Source: an uncultured Eubacteriales bacterium
GTDB lineage: Bacteria; Bacillota; Clostridia; Lachnospirales; Lachnospiraceae
Direction: 5' to 3'
NCBI GenBank assembly: GCA_900545455.1
Contig: UQZF01000120.1
Span: 1-8,663, forward strand
DNA length: 8,663 nt
The position numbers and the translations under genes are program-made. Numbering within the stretch: the stretch's first letter is position 1; each line of letters starts with the position of its first letter. The notes below the pieces were generated by a model, which was not told the DNA's origin, did no database searches, and saw only the letters and a list, made by a program, of their open reading frames with translations. Shown here piece after piece: positions 1 through 6,815 of the stretch.

Positions 1-1
1 C

Positions 2-433
2 CGCTACAGATATAATCGAGCACTTTTTCATAATATGATGGGGTTTATGGATATATGCTGGGAGATTGACCTTATATCAGGTAAAGTCATTGTCATGTAT
101 GACAGAAATTATGCTATGTCCGTGGGTGAGAAATATAATTATGAGGAGACAATTGATTCGATTGCCGCTAAGAGGATATACTGTCAGGATTATGAATATT
201 TCAGATGGCAGATGAGTCTGCAAAGCCTTGGAAAGCTCAGACAGGAAATTGATTTTATTGTGCATGTTATCGGTGATACAGGTCTGCCTGAGGCGTTTAA
301 GATAATTCTCACGCCGACGATGGATGAGAACGGCAAAGTCGACTGCGTATATATGAGCGCAAAAAATATAGAAGCTGATGAACAACGTGCCAAGAAGATT
401 CAAATAGAGAAAAATGCTATTTTTCGGCTATGA
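2..433 (+). CDS. PAS-type sensor segment, 5' portion of a split hybrid histidine kinase (partial)
   Basis: The frame is open from the window edge to a TGA at 431-433, so the true start lies upstream. The visible part reads as one PAS-like sensory domain: a WEID start, a central helical stretch, and a strand pattern ending in VYMSAKNIEADEQRAKK, which resembles the usual PAS exit into a coiled coil. It carries no kinase motif. The next gene begins with what looks like the following PAS domain. One extra T in the five-T run at 420-424 would join the two frames as AIFSAMSNSYICIAYADI, a smooth inter-PAS sequence. I infer that this is the N-terminal part of the same kinase, separated by a one-base frameshift. 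The first ATG after the edge is at 35, but there is no reason to think it is a start. The sensed ligand cannot be told. Confidence 0.6.
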   Translation, partial: RYRYNRALFHNMMGFMDICWEIDLISGKVIVMYDRNYAMSVGEKYNYEETIDSIAAKRIYCQDYEYFRWQMSLQSLGKLRQEIDFIVHVIGDTGLPEAFKIILTPTMDENGKVDCVYMSAKNIEADEQRAKKIQIEKNAIFRL

Positions 434-2487
434 GTAATTCATATATATGCATTGCTTATGCCGACATCACTCACAATGATTGTGAGCTGTTCGTCGGTGC
501 TTCGGTTGATGTGCCGCTTCCTAAATACGTTAAATATGATGCGATATACAATTATGTAATGGAAAAAGTGCTCTATGAATACAGGCCGGCGGTGGAGGCA
601 AGCTTTAGTGCGGACGCACTGAGACAACATTTTTCGGTTAGTGATGACCCTGTAAATGTGGAAGCCGAACAGCAGCTTTCAAACGGAAGACATTGGACAG
701 AACTTAGGGCAGTGGCGGCGACAGACAATCCAAATGAACTTATGGTCGTGATAATGCTCTCAATTATTGATGAAAGAAAGAAAAATGAGATTGAGAGAAA
801 GCGCCGCCTTGAGAGGATAAATGAGCATCTGAGAAAAAGCCTGAGCATTGAGGAACAGTACAGACAGGCAATTGTGTCGGGTGCCATCATGGTTTATCAG
901 GTGAATCTCTCAAAAAATCTTGTTGAGGACGAGATATATGAGACAATCAACGGCAAAAAAGTTGAACTGTTGAAGCAGGTAGGACTTAAAGCACCATGCT
1001 GTTTTGATGATTTTGCCGAAAAATGGTCGGAAAAGATGGTGTCGCCACAGGACAGGGAGACATTTAAGAGCATATATAACAGAAGCAGTCTTTTAGAAGC
1101 CTTTCTGAACGGCAAAGCGGAAATTGTACATGAGTTCCAGTCAAAGCTCATGAGCAGAAATCCGATAAGGATACTCCGACAGACAATTCTGATTGTAAGG
1201 GACGGTGTTGATGGGGATATCATAGCGCACTGCAATGTTAAGGATGTAACGAAGGTAAGGCTTGAGGAATACAACTCGAGGAAATCGCTTATGGATGCTT
1301 ATGAAGCGGCAAAGCAGGCGAATGAGGCTAAGTCGGATTTTCTGTCAAGGATGAGCCATGATATAAGGACTCCCATGAATGCAATTATGGGAATGACTAC
1401 AATTGCACAGGTGTACATAGATGATAAGGCGAAAGTGTCTGACTGCCTGAAAAAGATTCAGATGTCAAGCTCGCATCTCCTCGGGCTTCTCAATGAAGTG
1501 CTTGACATGAGCAAGATAGAATCGGGAAATTTTAATCTTGCCGATGATATATTTGACATTGTGGAGATGATGTACAATCTCATTGATATGTCGAAAGCGG
1601 TTGCACAGAAGAAGCATCATATTGTAGAGACGGATTTTGAGCAGGTACAGCACAGAATCGTTGAGGCTGATTCTCAGCGGCTTCAGCAGGTGTTCATGAA
1701 CTTATTTGGAAATGCCGTGAAATATACTCCTGAATATGGCAGGATAAAGGTTATTCTTAGTGAGAAAGCATCAAGGATACCTAAGTTTTGCTGTTATGAA
1801 CTTATTTTTGAGGATAATGGAATCGGCATGACTCCGGAATATATGGAGAACATATTTGAACCGTTTTCAAGGGCGGAAGATACCAGAATTAATAAAATAG
1901 AGGGAACAGGACTTGGACTTTCGATTTCGAAGAGCATAGTTGAGATGATGAACGGAACAATTCAGGTTGAGAGTGAAGTGAATAAGGGGTCAAAATTTAC
2001 TGTGACGGTTTTTCTTAAGACTACAGACGGAAGTTATGGGAAAATCGGAATTAACGACAGAAAAACAGGCAATAATACCCTGTATGAGAAGAACTGCGGG
2101 TTGTACAGCGAAAAGAACATTCTTCTTGTTGAGGACAATGAGAGAAATGCGGAGGTTGCCGCGGAACTTATAGGGATAACAGGGGTGAACGTGGAGATTG
2201 TCGATAATGGACGGAAAGCTGTGGAACGCTTTGTTCAGAGTGAGCCGGGATATTACGGGCTTATTTTCATGGATATACAGATGCCCGTCATGAACGGCTA
2301 CGATGCAGCAAGAAATATACGAAAGCTTGACAGAGAGGACGCAGGGAAGGTTCCGATTATCGCCATGACGGCGAATGCCTTCATTGAGGATGTGGAGGCT
2401 GCACAGGCAGCAGGCATGAACGAACATATTGCAAAGCCGCTGGAGTTCGACAAGCTCACCGAAATTCTGAAAAAATGGCTCGGTTAA
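430..2487 (+). CDS. Hybrid sensor histidine kinase with receiver domain
   Basis: This 685-residue cytoplasmic two-component kinase has two PAS-like regions (about 1-115 and 145-280), a charged coiled coil (about 115-145), a HisKA domain with the autophosphorylated histidine H310 in SHDIRTPMN, and a HATPase_c domain with N box (N424, N428), G1 box EDNGIGM (461-467), F box FEPFSR and G2 box GTGLGLS (492-498). The C-terminal receiver has acidic residues E568 and D569, phosphoacceptor D615 in MDIQMPVMNGY, T647 and K669. All catalytic residues are present. No membrane segment is seen in the visible part. The ATG at 430 overlaps the preceding stop as ATGA, but no Shine-Dalgarno sequence precedes it, which suggests the real protein starts upstream and this frame is joined to it by a frameshift. 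No HPt domain or separate output regulator is in the window, so the downstream partner is unknown. Confidence 0.9.
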   Translation: MSNSYICIAYADITHNDCELFVGASVDVPLPKYVKYDAIYNYVMEKVLYEYRPAVEASFSADALRQHFSVSDDPVNVEAEQQLSNGRHWTELRAVAATDNPNELMVVIMLSIIDERKKNEIERKRRLERINEHLRKSLSIEEQYRQAIVSGAIMVYQVNLSKNLVEDEIYETINGKKVELLKQVGLKAPCCFDDFAEKWSEKMVSPQDRETFKSIYNRSSLLEAFLNGKAEIVHEFQSKLMSRNPIRILRQTILIVRDGVDGDIIAHCNVKDVTKVRLEEYNSRKSLMDAYEAAKQANEAKSDFLSRMSHDIRTPMNAIMGMTTIAQVYIDDKAKVSDCLKKIQMSSSHLLGLLNEVLDMSKIESGNFNLADDIFDIVEMMYNLIDMSKAVAQKKHHIVETDFEQVQHRIVEADSQRLQQVFMNLFGNAVKYTPEYGRIKVILSEKASRIPKFCCYELIFEDNGIGMTPEYMENIFEPFSRAEDTRINKIEGTGLGLSISKSIVEMMNGTIQVESEVNKGSKFTVTVFLKTTDGSYGKIGINDRKTGNNTLYEKNCGLYSEKNILLVEDNERNAEVAAELIGITGVNVEIVDNGRKAVERFVQSEPGYYGLIFMDIQMPVMNGYDAARNIRKLDREDAGKVPIIAMTANAFIEDVEAAQAAGMNEHIAKPLEFDKLTEILKKWLG

Positions 2488-2490
2488 TTC

Positions 2491-2519
2491 TTGACAATTA
2501 CAGCGAGATAGTATACTAT
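2491..2519 (+). promoter_or_regulatory. Sigma-A-type promoter for eno
   Basis: A perfect TTGACA at 2491-2496 is followed by 17 bases and TACTAT at 2514-2519. An alternative TATACT at 2512-2517 gives a 15-base spacer. It starts only three bases after the kinase stop, and no terminator separates the genes, so some readthrough from the kinase is possible. The -10 region lies inside a perfect 12-base palindrome, ATAGTATACTAT (2508-2519). The predicted transcript start near 2525 leaves a 5' UTR of about 95 nt before eno. Confidence 0.7.
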
Positions 2520-2526
2520 AACTTTG

Positions 2527-2542
2527 GTTAGATAATACTAAC
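2527..2542 (+). promoter_or_regulatory. Inverted repeat just downstream of the eno promoter (possible operator)
   Basis: GTTAG and CTAAC are perfect 5-base arms around ATAATA. The site lies right after the predicted transcript start, where a repressor could act. No regulator is identified, and short AT-rich inverted repeats arise by chance, so this is only a candidate. Confidence 0.25.
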
Positions 2543-2569
2543 TTGTGAATAATCATGTAAAACTTCTTT

Positions 2570-2594
2570 CGGAAGGGTTTGTCTGGCCCTTCCG
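2570..2594 (+). other. 5' UTR hairpin upstream of the eno ribosome site
   Basis: CGGAAGGG (2570-2577) pairs perfectly with CCCTTCCG (2587-2594) around a 9-base loop. It is not followed by a T tract, so it is not an ordinary terminator. It ends about 16 bases before the AGGAGG of eno and directly abuts another purine-rich stretch, GGGGAGG (2594-2600). A competing smaller hairpin, CTTC (2563-2566) with GAAG (2572-2575), uses part of the same 5' arm. The likely roles are mRNA stabilisation or translational control, but this is inference only. Confidence 0.5.
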
Positions 2595-2620
2595 GGGAGG
2601 TAATTTTAACAGGAGGCGTA

Positions 2621-3925
2621 ATGTCTATGAATTATTTTGAGATTGAGAAGGTTATCGGAAGGGAAATATTGGACTCGAGAGGAAATCCTACTGTCGAGGC
2701 TGAGGTATATCTTGCGGACGGCACAGTCGGCAGAGGAACTGCTCCGAGCGGTGCATCCACAGGTGAGTTCGAGGCACTTGAGCTTCGCGACGGAGACAAG
2801 TCAAGATACCTCGGAAAGGGTGTCTTAAAGGCAGTTGAGAACATTAACACGATTATAAACGATGCGGTCACAGGTCTTGACGCATCTGACATATATGCAG
2901 TTGACAGGGCTATGATTGAGGCTGACGGAACGAAGGATAAGTCAAAGCTCGGAGCAAATGCGATTCTTGCGGTTTCAATAGCGACGGCGAGAGCGGCAGC
3001 CATATCACTTGACATTCCGCTTTATCGTTTCTTGGGCGGTATATCGGGCAACAGACTTCCTGTTCCTATGATGAATATTGTAAACGGAGGATGCCATGCG
3101 CTCTCATCGGGACTTGATGTCCAGGAGTTCATGATTATGCCTGTAGGAGCACCTTCATTTAAGGAGTGTTTAAGATGGTGTGCCGAGGTGTTCCACGCAC
3201 TTGCATCAATCCTCAAGTCACGCGGACTTGCTACATCTGTCGGTGATGAGGGAGGCTTTGCACCTGCACTCAAGTCCGACGAGGAGGCTATAGAGACAAT
3301 ACTTGAGGCTGTTAAGAAGGCAGGTTATGAGCCGGGTAAGGATTTCCGAATTGCCATGGATGCGGCTTCCTCAGAGTGGAAGAGCGAGAAGGGCAAGGGC
3401 TATTACAAGCTTCCTAAGGCAGGCACGGAGTACACATCCGAGCAGCTCATTGAGCACTGGGCAGCACTCTGCGACAAGTATCCGATTATTTCCATCGAGG
3501 ACGGACTCGACGAGGAAGATTGGGAAGGCTGGCAGAAGCTCACAAAGAGACTTGGCGATAAGGTTCAGCTTGTCGGCGATGACCTCTTTGTAACCAACAC
3601 GGAGAGACTTGCAAAGGGTATTGAGCTTGGAGCAGGAAACGCAATCCTCATAAAGCTCAATCAGATTGGTTCCGTTTCCGAGACACTTGAGGCAATCAAG
3701 ATGGCTCACAAGGCAGGCTACACTGCAATATCCTCACATCGTTCAGGTGAGACAGCCGACACAACGATAGCAGATCTTGCGGTTGCACTCAACACCTGCC
3801 AGATTAAGACGGGAGCACCTAGCCGTTCCGAGCGAGTTGCCAAGTACAACCAGCTTTTGAGAATCGAGGAGGAGCTCGGCGCATCTGCCGTATATCCGGG
3901 TATCAAGGCTTTCAACGTAAAATAA
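2621..3925 (+). CDS. eno: Enolase (phosphopyruvate hydratase)
   Basis: Cytosolic glycolytic enzyme that interconverts 2-phosphoglycerate and phosphoenolpyruvate. From the ATG at 2621 it has 434 residues, normal for the family. The N-terminal domain opens with EILDSRGNPTVEAEV and has the mobile loop SGASTGEFEALELRDGD. In the barrel, by family knowledge, H159 and E169 bind substrate, E210 is the general acid/base in GDEGGFAP, D247, E293 and D320 bind Mg2+, K345 is the general base, and H373 (SHRSGET) and K396 complete the site. The C-terminus RSERVAKYNQLLRIEEELG is typical. An AGGAGG at 2611-2616 lies 4 bases before ATG 2621 and 10 before ATG 2627, so MNYFEIEK at 2627 is an equally good start; upstream in-frame TTG 2579 is poor. 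The loop GGCHALSSGLD appears one residue longer than the common GGAHADNNVD form. It has its own promoter at 2491. Confidence 0.97.
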   Translation: MSMNYFEIEKVIGREILDSRGNPTVEAEVYLADGTVGRGTAPSGASTGEFEALELRDGDKSRYLGKGVLKAVENINTIINDAVTGLDASDIYAVDRAMIEADGTKDKSKLGANAILAVSIATARAAAISLDIPLYRFLGGISGNRLPVPMMNIVNGGCHALSSGLDVQEFMIMPVGAPSFKECLRWCAEVFHALASILKSRGLATSVGDEGGFAPALKSDEEAIETILEAVKKAGYEPGKDFRIAMDAASSEWKSEKGKGYYKLPKAGTEYTSEQLIEHWAALCDKYPIISIEDGLDEEDWEGWQKLTKRLGDKVQLVGDDLFVTNTERLAKGIELGAGNAILIKLNQIGSVSETLEAIKMAHKAGYTAISSHRSGETADTTIADLAVALNTCQIKTGAPSRSERVAKYNQLLRIEEELGASAVYPGIKAFNVK

Positions 3926-3939
3926 CAACACAGAATGAG

Positions 3940-4038
3940 ATGACAACCGTTGAGGCATCACAGGAAACTACGAAGGGCGGACAGGCATCGAGCGGTAAGC
4001 GCTTCGGAAAGGGTGGCACATGGAGTATCGCACGATAG
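3940..4038 (+). other. Short unassigned ORF between eno and the glycosylase gene
   Basis: A 32-residue frame from ATG 3940 runs through the 94-base eno-glycosylase gap and ends at TAG 4036-4038, overlapping the next gene by 19 bases. The product would be rich in Thr, Ser, Gly and Lys, with GKRFGKGG near its end. It has no clear ribosome site. It could be the leftover C-terminal tail of a lost gene or chance. I do not recognise it and see no terminator in the gap, so eno and the glycosylase gene are probably co-transcribed. Confidence 0.15.
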
Positions 4039-4541
4039 AGCATACATTTGAGCCGATTTACGATGGAGGGAGCCGGGTACTCATACTCGGCTCCCTGCCG
4101 TCGGTTAAATCAAGGGAGAACAACTTTTATTACGGACATCCGCAGAACAGATTTTGGCGCGTGCTGTGGGAGATATTTGAGGGAGAGAATGCGGCTGAGG
4201 GAAACAAAGCTTACCCCGCAGATTCATTTTCCATAGAGGAAAAGAAAGCTTTTCTTCACGCCCACCACATAGCGCTCTGGGATGTGATCGCAAGGTGCGA
4301 CATTGCGGGCTCGAGCGACAGCTCAATCAAAAATGTTGTCCCGAACGATATAGGTGTGATACTCAAATGTGCCCCGATAGAGAATATATATGTGAATGGC
4401 GGCAAGGCGTATGAGCTGTATATGCGCTACTGCTATCCGCAAACACGACGCGAGGCGGAAAAGCTTCCGTCCACAAGTCCCGCAAATGCCGCGTGGACAC
4501 TTGACAGGCTTATAAAAACGTGGAATACTATAAAAAAATAA
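4020..4541 (+). CDS. DNA-deoxyinosine glycosylase, uracil-DNA glycosylase superfamily (HDG-like)
   Basis: The 173-residue product matches the small hypoxanthine-DNA glycosylase type within the UDG superfamily, which removes deaminated bases such as hypoxanthine from DNA to start base-excision repair. The sequence shows the N-terminal strand and active-site loop ILGSLPSVKSRENNFYYGHP (about 22-41), followed by QNRFWRVL, then ALWDVIARCDIAGSSDSSIK (about 85-104) with NVVPND, and the C-terminal DNA-intercalation motif LPSTSPANAAW (149-159). Length is typical. The ATG at 4020 follows a weak purine-rich site, GGAAAGGG (4006-4013), 6 bases away. It lies 94 bases after eno with no terminator, so it is probably cotranscribed. 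Assignment to the superfamily is firm; the exact substrate preference is inferred from the family, and mismatch-uracil activity is an alternative. Confidence 0.9.
   Translation: MEYRTIEHTFEPIYDGGSRVLILGSLPSVKSRENNFYYGHPQNRFWRVLWEIFEGENAAEGNKAYPADSFSIEEKKAFLHAHHIALWDVIARCDIAGSSDSSIKNVVPNDIGVILKCAPIENIYVNGGKAYELYMRYCYPQTRREAEKLPSTSPANAAWTLDRLIKTWNTIKK
4501..4529 (+). promoter_or_regulatory. Candidate promoter for azlCD inside the end of the glycosylase gene
   Basis: A perfect TTGACA (4501-4506), 17 bases, then AATACT (4524-4529; four of six matches to TATAAT). TACTAT at 4526-4531 is an alternative -10 with a 19-base spacer. The predicted start falls near 4536, about 35 bases before azlC. Because it overlaps coding sequence, the TTGACA also encodes protein (Leu-Asp), so chance is possible. 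Confidence 0.4.
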
Positions 4542-4571
4542 ATTCGAGTAAAATGGTAGGATATAGAACTC

Positions 4572-5291
4572 ATGAAAAGTATTTCGCGGATAAAAGACAA
4601 TAGGACGTTTAAAGCTGCCATTATCAAATCGGTTCCGATAATGTGCAGCTATTTTTTTGTGAGCATGGCGTATGGAATGATGATGCAGGAGGCGGGCTTT
4701 GCGTGGTATTACTCGCTGTTTACAAGCCTCAACGTGTACACGGGTGCATTTCAGTTCGTGCTCATAACCTTTTTGAGCAGCGGTGCGTCGTTTCTCACGA
4801 TAGCCGTGACGGCGCTTTTAATGAATAGCAGGCAGATTTTTTATTCGATAAGCTTTGTTGAGGATTTCAAAAGGATGGGGTGCAGGCTGCCGTACATGAT
4901 TCACACGATGACGGACGAGACCTACGCCGTCAACTGTACCGTAAAAGAACAGGGAAAAGAAAGATATGACATGATGTTCTATGTCGCGGTCATTGCGCGG
5001 GTAAGCTGGATGGTCGGCGCGGTCGCGGGCGGAGCCGTAGGTCAGCTCATCCCGTTTAAGCTTGAGGGTATTGATTTCTGCATGACGGCTCTCTTCATTA
5101 TAATATTCATCGACCAGTGGGAGAATACCAAGAGGCATTATCCCGCGCTAATCGGGCTTGCGGTCGGAATTATCTGCCTGCTCATATTCGGGCAGTCGGC
5201 ATTCATGCTCCCGGCGCTTATAATAGTGTCCGCCATACTTATTTTCACTGGCACAGTCGGGGATAAAAGGGAGAAGGAGGAGCGCAAATGA
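4572..5291 (+). CDS. azlC: AzlC family branched-chain amino acid exporter subunit
   Basis: This 239-residue membrane protein is the large subunit of the AzlCD type, known from Bacillus for export of branched-chain amino acids and the analogue azaleucine. Features of the family are visible: the N-terminal PIMCSYFFVSMAYGMMMQEAG helix region, the YTGAFQFV motif (56-63), LMNSRQIFYS (83-92), TDETYAV (114-120), and later hydrophobic helices around 135-160, 170-182, 190-207 and 210-228, before a charged tail. The ATG at 4572 follows a weak AGGATA about ten bases upstream. Its TGA overlaps the azlD ATG (ATGA), which points to translational coupling and a two-subunit complex. The substrate is inferred from the family; other small neutral amino acids cannot be excluded. 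Confidence 0.9.
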   Translation: MKSISRIKDNRTFKAAIIKSVPIMCSYFFVSMAYGMMMQEAGFAWYYSLFTSLNVYTGAFQFVLITFLSSGASFLTIAVTALLMNSRQIFYSISFVEDFKRMGCRLPYMIHTMTDETYAVNCTVKEQGKERYDMMFYVAVIARVSWMVGAVAGGAVGQLIPFKLEGIDFCMTALFIIIFIDQWENTKRHYPALIGLAVGIICLLIFGQSAFMLPALIIVSAILIFTGTVGDKREKEERK

Positions 5292-5611
5292 ACACTGAAT
5301 ATATTATTCTTGCAATCCTCATATCCGCTGTGATAACATTTGCACTGAGAGCCGTGCCCTTTATCGTGTTCAACGGTAAAAAGAAGCTTCCGCCCAGGCT
5401 TGAAGCGCTCGGACGTATTCTTCCTTCGGCGATAATGGCGGTGCTTATCGTATACTGCTTTAAGGGCGTCGTAAAGTCGCCCGTGTATGAGGGAATCCCT
5501 GCAGCCATAGCAGCAGCGGTTGTATTTGCCACCTACAAATGGAAGCACAACACGCTCATAAGCATCCTCGGGGGGACAATCTGCTATATGCTGTTGATAA
5601 GATTTATCTGA
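5288..5611 (+). CDS. azlD: AzlD family branched-chain amino acid exporter small subunit
   Basis: A 107-residue hydrophobic protein with about four membrane segments (roughly 5-29, 43-60, 67-84, 89-106). It has family hallmarks: FALRAVPFIVF near the N-terminus and the LPSAIMAVLIVYCFKG stretch (45-60). It starts inside the last codon of azlC (4-base overlap), with AGGAGG in the azlC tail as its ribosome site. By family knowledge it partners AzlC to form the exporter. No convincing terminator follows; the 55 bases before the next promoter hold only weak AT-rich pairing. Confidence 0.9.
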   Translation: MNTEYIILAILISAVITFALRAVPFIVFNGKKKLPPRLEALGRILPSAIMAVLIVYCFKGVVKSPVYEGIPAAIAAAVVFATYKWKHNTLISILGGTICYMLLIRFI

Positions 5612-5666
5612 AAAAGATTTTTTGTGGATAAGTTTGAAAAAACTGCATAAAAATCTCAAAAAGACG

Positions 5667-5695
5667 TTGACATCAGGGACGACCTATTATATAAT
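5667..5695 (+). promoter_or_regulatory. Consensus sigma-A promoter for rplM-rpsI
   Basis: TTGACA at 5667-5672, exactly 17 bases, and TATAAT at 5690-5695: a perfect match to the vegetative consensus, as expected for a ribosomal protein operon. Transcription should begin near 5701-5703, leaving a leader of about 157 nt before rplM. Confidence 0.92.
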
Positions 5696-5701
5696 GTAAA
5701 A

Positions 5702-5852
5702 CTGTGACAGTACGAAAGTAAGTGTCTAGCCAAAGCCCCGGTACGACATTTTACTATATACTTTCGCCGATTATACGGCACGTTATCGGTCTTATCGCCG
5801 ATGACATCCTATATGTTTGAATCAATATACGCTTTTGAAAATTTCAAGGAGG
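5702..5852 (+). ncRNA. Structured rplM leader, probable L13 autoregulatory leader
   Basis: The untranslated leader folds well by hand. An 8-bp helix pairs 5713-5720 (CGAAAGTA) with 5759-5766 (TACTTTCG). Directly stacked inside is a 6-bp helix, 5721-5726 (AGTGTC) with 5745-5750 (GACATT, one G-U pair), with an unpaired TTACTATA on the 3' side. A third helix pairs 5782-5789 (GTTATCGG) with 5798-5805 (CCGATGAC; one G-U pair). Low-GC Gram-positives have a described L13 leader class (L13_leader in Rfam) in which ribosomal protein L13 binds its own mRNA. The position before rplM fits that class; I have not matched the consensus base by base. The leader ends at the AAGGAGG at 5846-5852. Confidence 0.6.
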
Positions 5853-5859
5853 TTGACCA

Positions 5860-6288
5860 ATGAACACATTTATGGCTAGTCCATCAACAATTGAAAGAAA
5901 ATGGTATGTAGTTGACGCTACAGGATATACATTAGGCCGTCTTGCAGCTAATGTTGCAGCAGTACTTAGAGGTAAGAATAAGCCTACATTTACACCAAGC
6001 CTTGACACAGGTGATTATGTAATCATCGTTAACGCTGACAAGGTTAAGGTTACAGGTAAGAAGTTAGACCAGAAGATTTACTTCAATCATTCCGACTATG
6101 TTGGCGGCATGAAGGAGACAACACTCAGAGAGCTTATGGCTAAGAAGCCTGAGAGAGCTGTTGAGTTAGCAGTTAAGGGTATGCTTCCAAAGGGACCTTT
6201 AGGAAGAACAATGTACACAAAGCTTCATGTATATGCAGGACCTGAGCATGATCACGCAGCTCAGAAGCCTGAGACATTGACATTTTAA
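5860..6288 (+). CDS. rplM: Large ribosomal subunit protein L13 (uL13)
   Basis: A 142-residue protein, the normal bacterial L13 length, and an early-assembly protein of the 50S subunit that binds 23S rRNA. Seen directly: ERKWYVVDATGYTLGRLA near the N-terminus, TPSLDTGDYVIIVNADKVKVTGKK in the middle, and the L13 signature region at 106-134 (VKGMLPKGPLGRTMYTKLHV onward). The start is set by AAGGAGG at 5846-5852, 7 bases before ATG 5860. It is first in a two-gene operon with rpsI, 28 bases away, driven by the perfect promoter at 5667. If L13 binds its leader, it would repress both genes. Confidence 0.98.
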   Translation: MNTFMASPSTIERKWYVVDATGYTLGRLAANVAAVLRGKNKPTFTPSLDTGDYVIIVNADKVKVTGKKLDQKIYFNHSDYVGGMKETTLRELMAKKPERAVELAVKGMLPKGPLGRTMYTKLHVYAGPEHDHAAQKPETLTF

Positions 6289-6316
6289 TTAAGGGAACAA
6301 GAAGGAGGAAAATACA

Positions 6317-6724
6317 ATGGCTAAGGCAAAAGCAGCAAGCGCAAAATTCTATGGTACAGGTAGAAGAAAGAGCAGTATCGCAAGAGTATACATTATGCCT
6401 GGTAAGGGCGATATTACAATAAACAAGAGAAGCATCGATGAGTATTTCGGTCTTGAGACACTCAAGCTCATCGTTCGTCAGCCACTCGTAGCTACTGAGA
6501 ACGCTGATAAGTATGATGTTCTCGTTAACGTACACGGTGGTGGTACAACAGGTCAGGCCGGTGCTATCCGTCACGGCATTGCAAGAGCACTTTGCAAGGC
6601 TGACGCAGACTTCCGTCCGGTACTCAAGAAGAACGGCTTCTTAACAAGAGATCCAAGAATGAAGGAGAGAAAGAAGTACGGCTTAAAGGCAGCTCGTCGT
6701 GCTCCACAGTTCTCAAAGAGATAA
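6317..6724 (+). CDS. rpsI: Small ribosomal subunit protein S9 (uS9)
   Basis: A 135-residue S9 protein of the 30S subunit. The FYGTGRRKSSIARVYI N-terminal motif, the family signature GGGTTGQAGAIRHGIARAL (74-92), RDPRMKERKKYGLKAARRAPQFSKR and the conserved C-terminal SKR, whose tail reaches the tRNA anticodon loop in the P site, are all visible. AAGGAGG at 6302-6308 lies 8 bases before the ATG. It is transcribed with rplM; a strong terminator follows 31 bases after the stop. Confidence 0.98.
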   Translation: MAKAKAASAKFYGTGRRKSSIARVYIMPGKGDITINKRSIDEYFGLETLKLIVRQPLVATENADKYDVLVNVHGGGTTGQAGAIRHGIARALCKADADFRPVLKKNGFLTRDPRMKERKKYGLKAARRAPQFSKR

Positions 6725-6755
6725 TATTCGCGTATGCTACAAGCAGCGTAGGGAT

Positions 6756-6807
6756 AAAAAAGGGAGAGTCGATGCAAGTTTACTTGTATTCGGCTCTCCC
6801 TTTTTTT
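6756..6807 (+). terminator. Intrinsic terminator of the rplM-rpsI operon
   Basis: GGGAGAG (6762-6768) pairs with CTCTCCC (6794-6800). The stem continues inward through several pairs to an inner helix CAAG (6775-6778) with CTTG (6783-6786) capped by TTTA, giving one long hairpin with a single bulge. Six As precede the stem and seven Ts follow it. The symmetry means it could also stop transcription arriving from the other strand. Confidence 0.95.
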
Positions 6808-6815
6808 ATTCGTAA

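Noticed and set aside
1990..2556. A 188-residue open frame on the - strand opposite the end of the histidine kinase
   Set aside because: It lies antisense to well-supported kinase and receiver motifs, has no recognisable domain, and extends across the eno promoter; it is a shadow frame.
2579..2620. Upstream extension of enolase from TTG 2579
   Set aside because: The extension falls inside the UTR hairpin, encodes a Gly-rich stretch not seen in enolases, and bypasses the clear AGGAGG at 2611-2616.
5615..5656. AGATTTTT (5615-5622) pairing with AAAAATCT (5649-5656) as an azlD terminator
   Set aside because: The stem is almost all A-T with a 26-base loop and no downstream T tract, so it is too weak to call a terminator.
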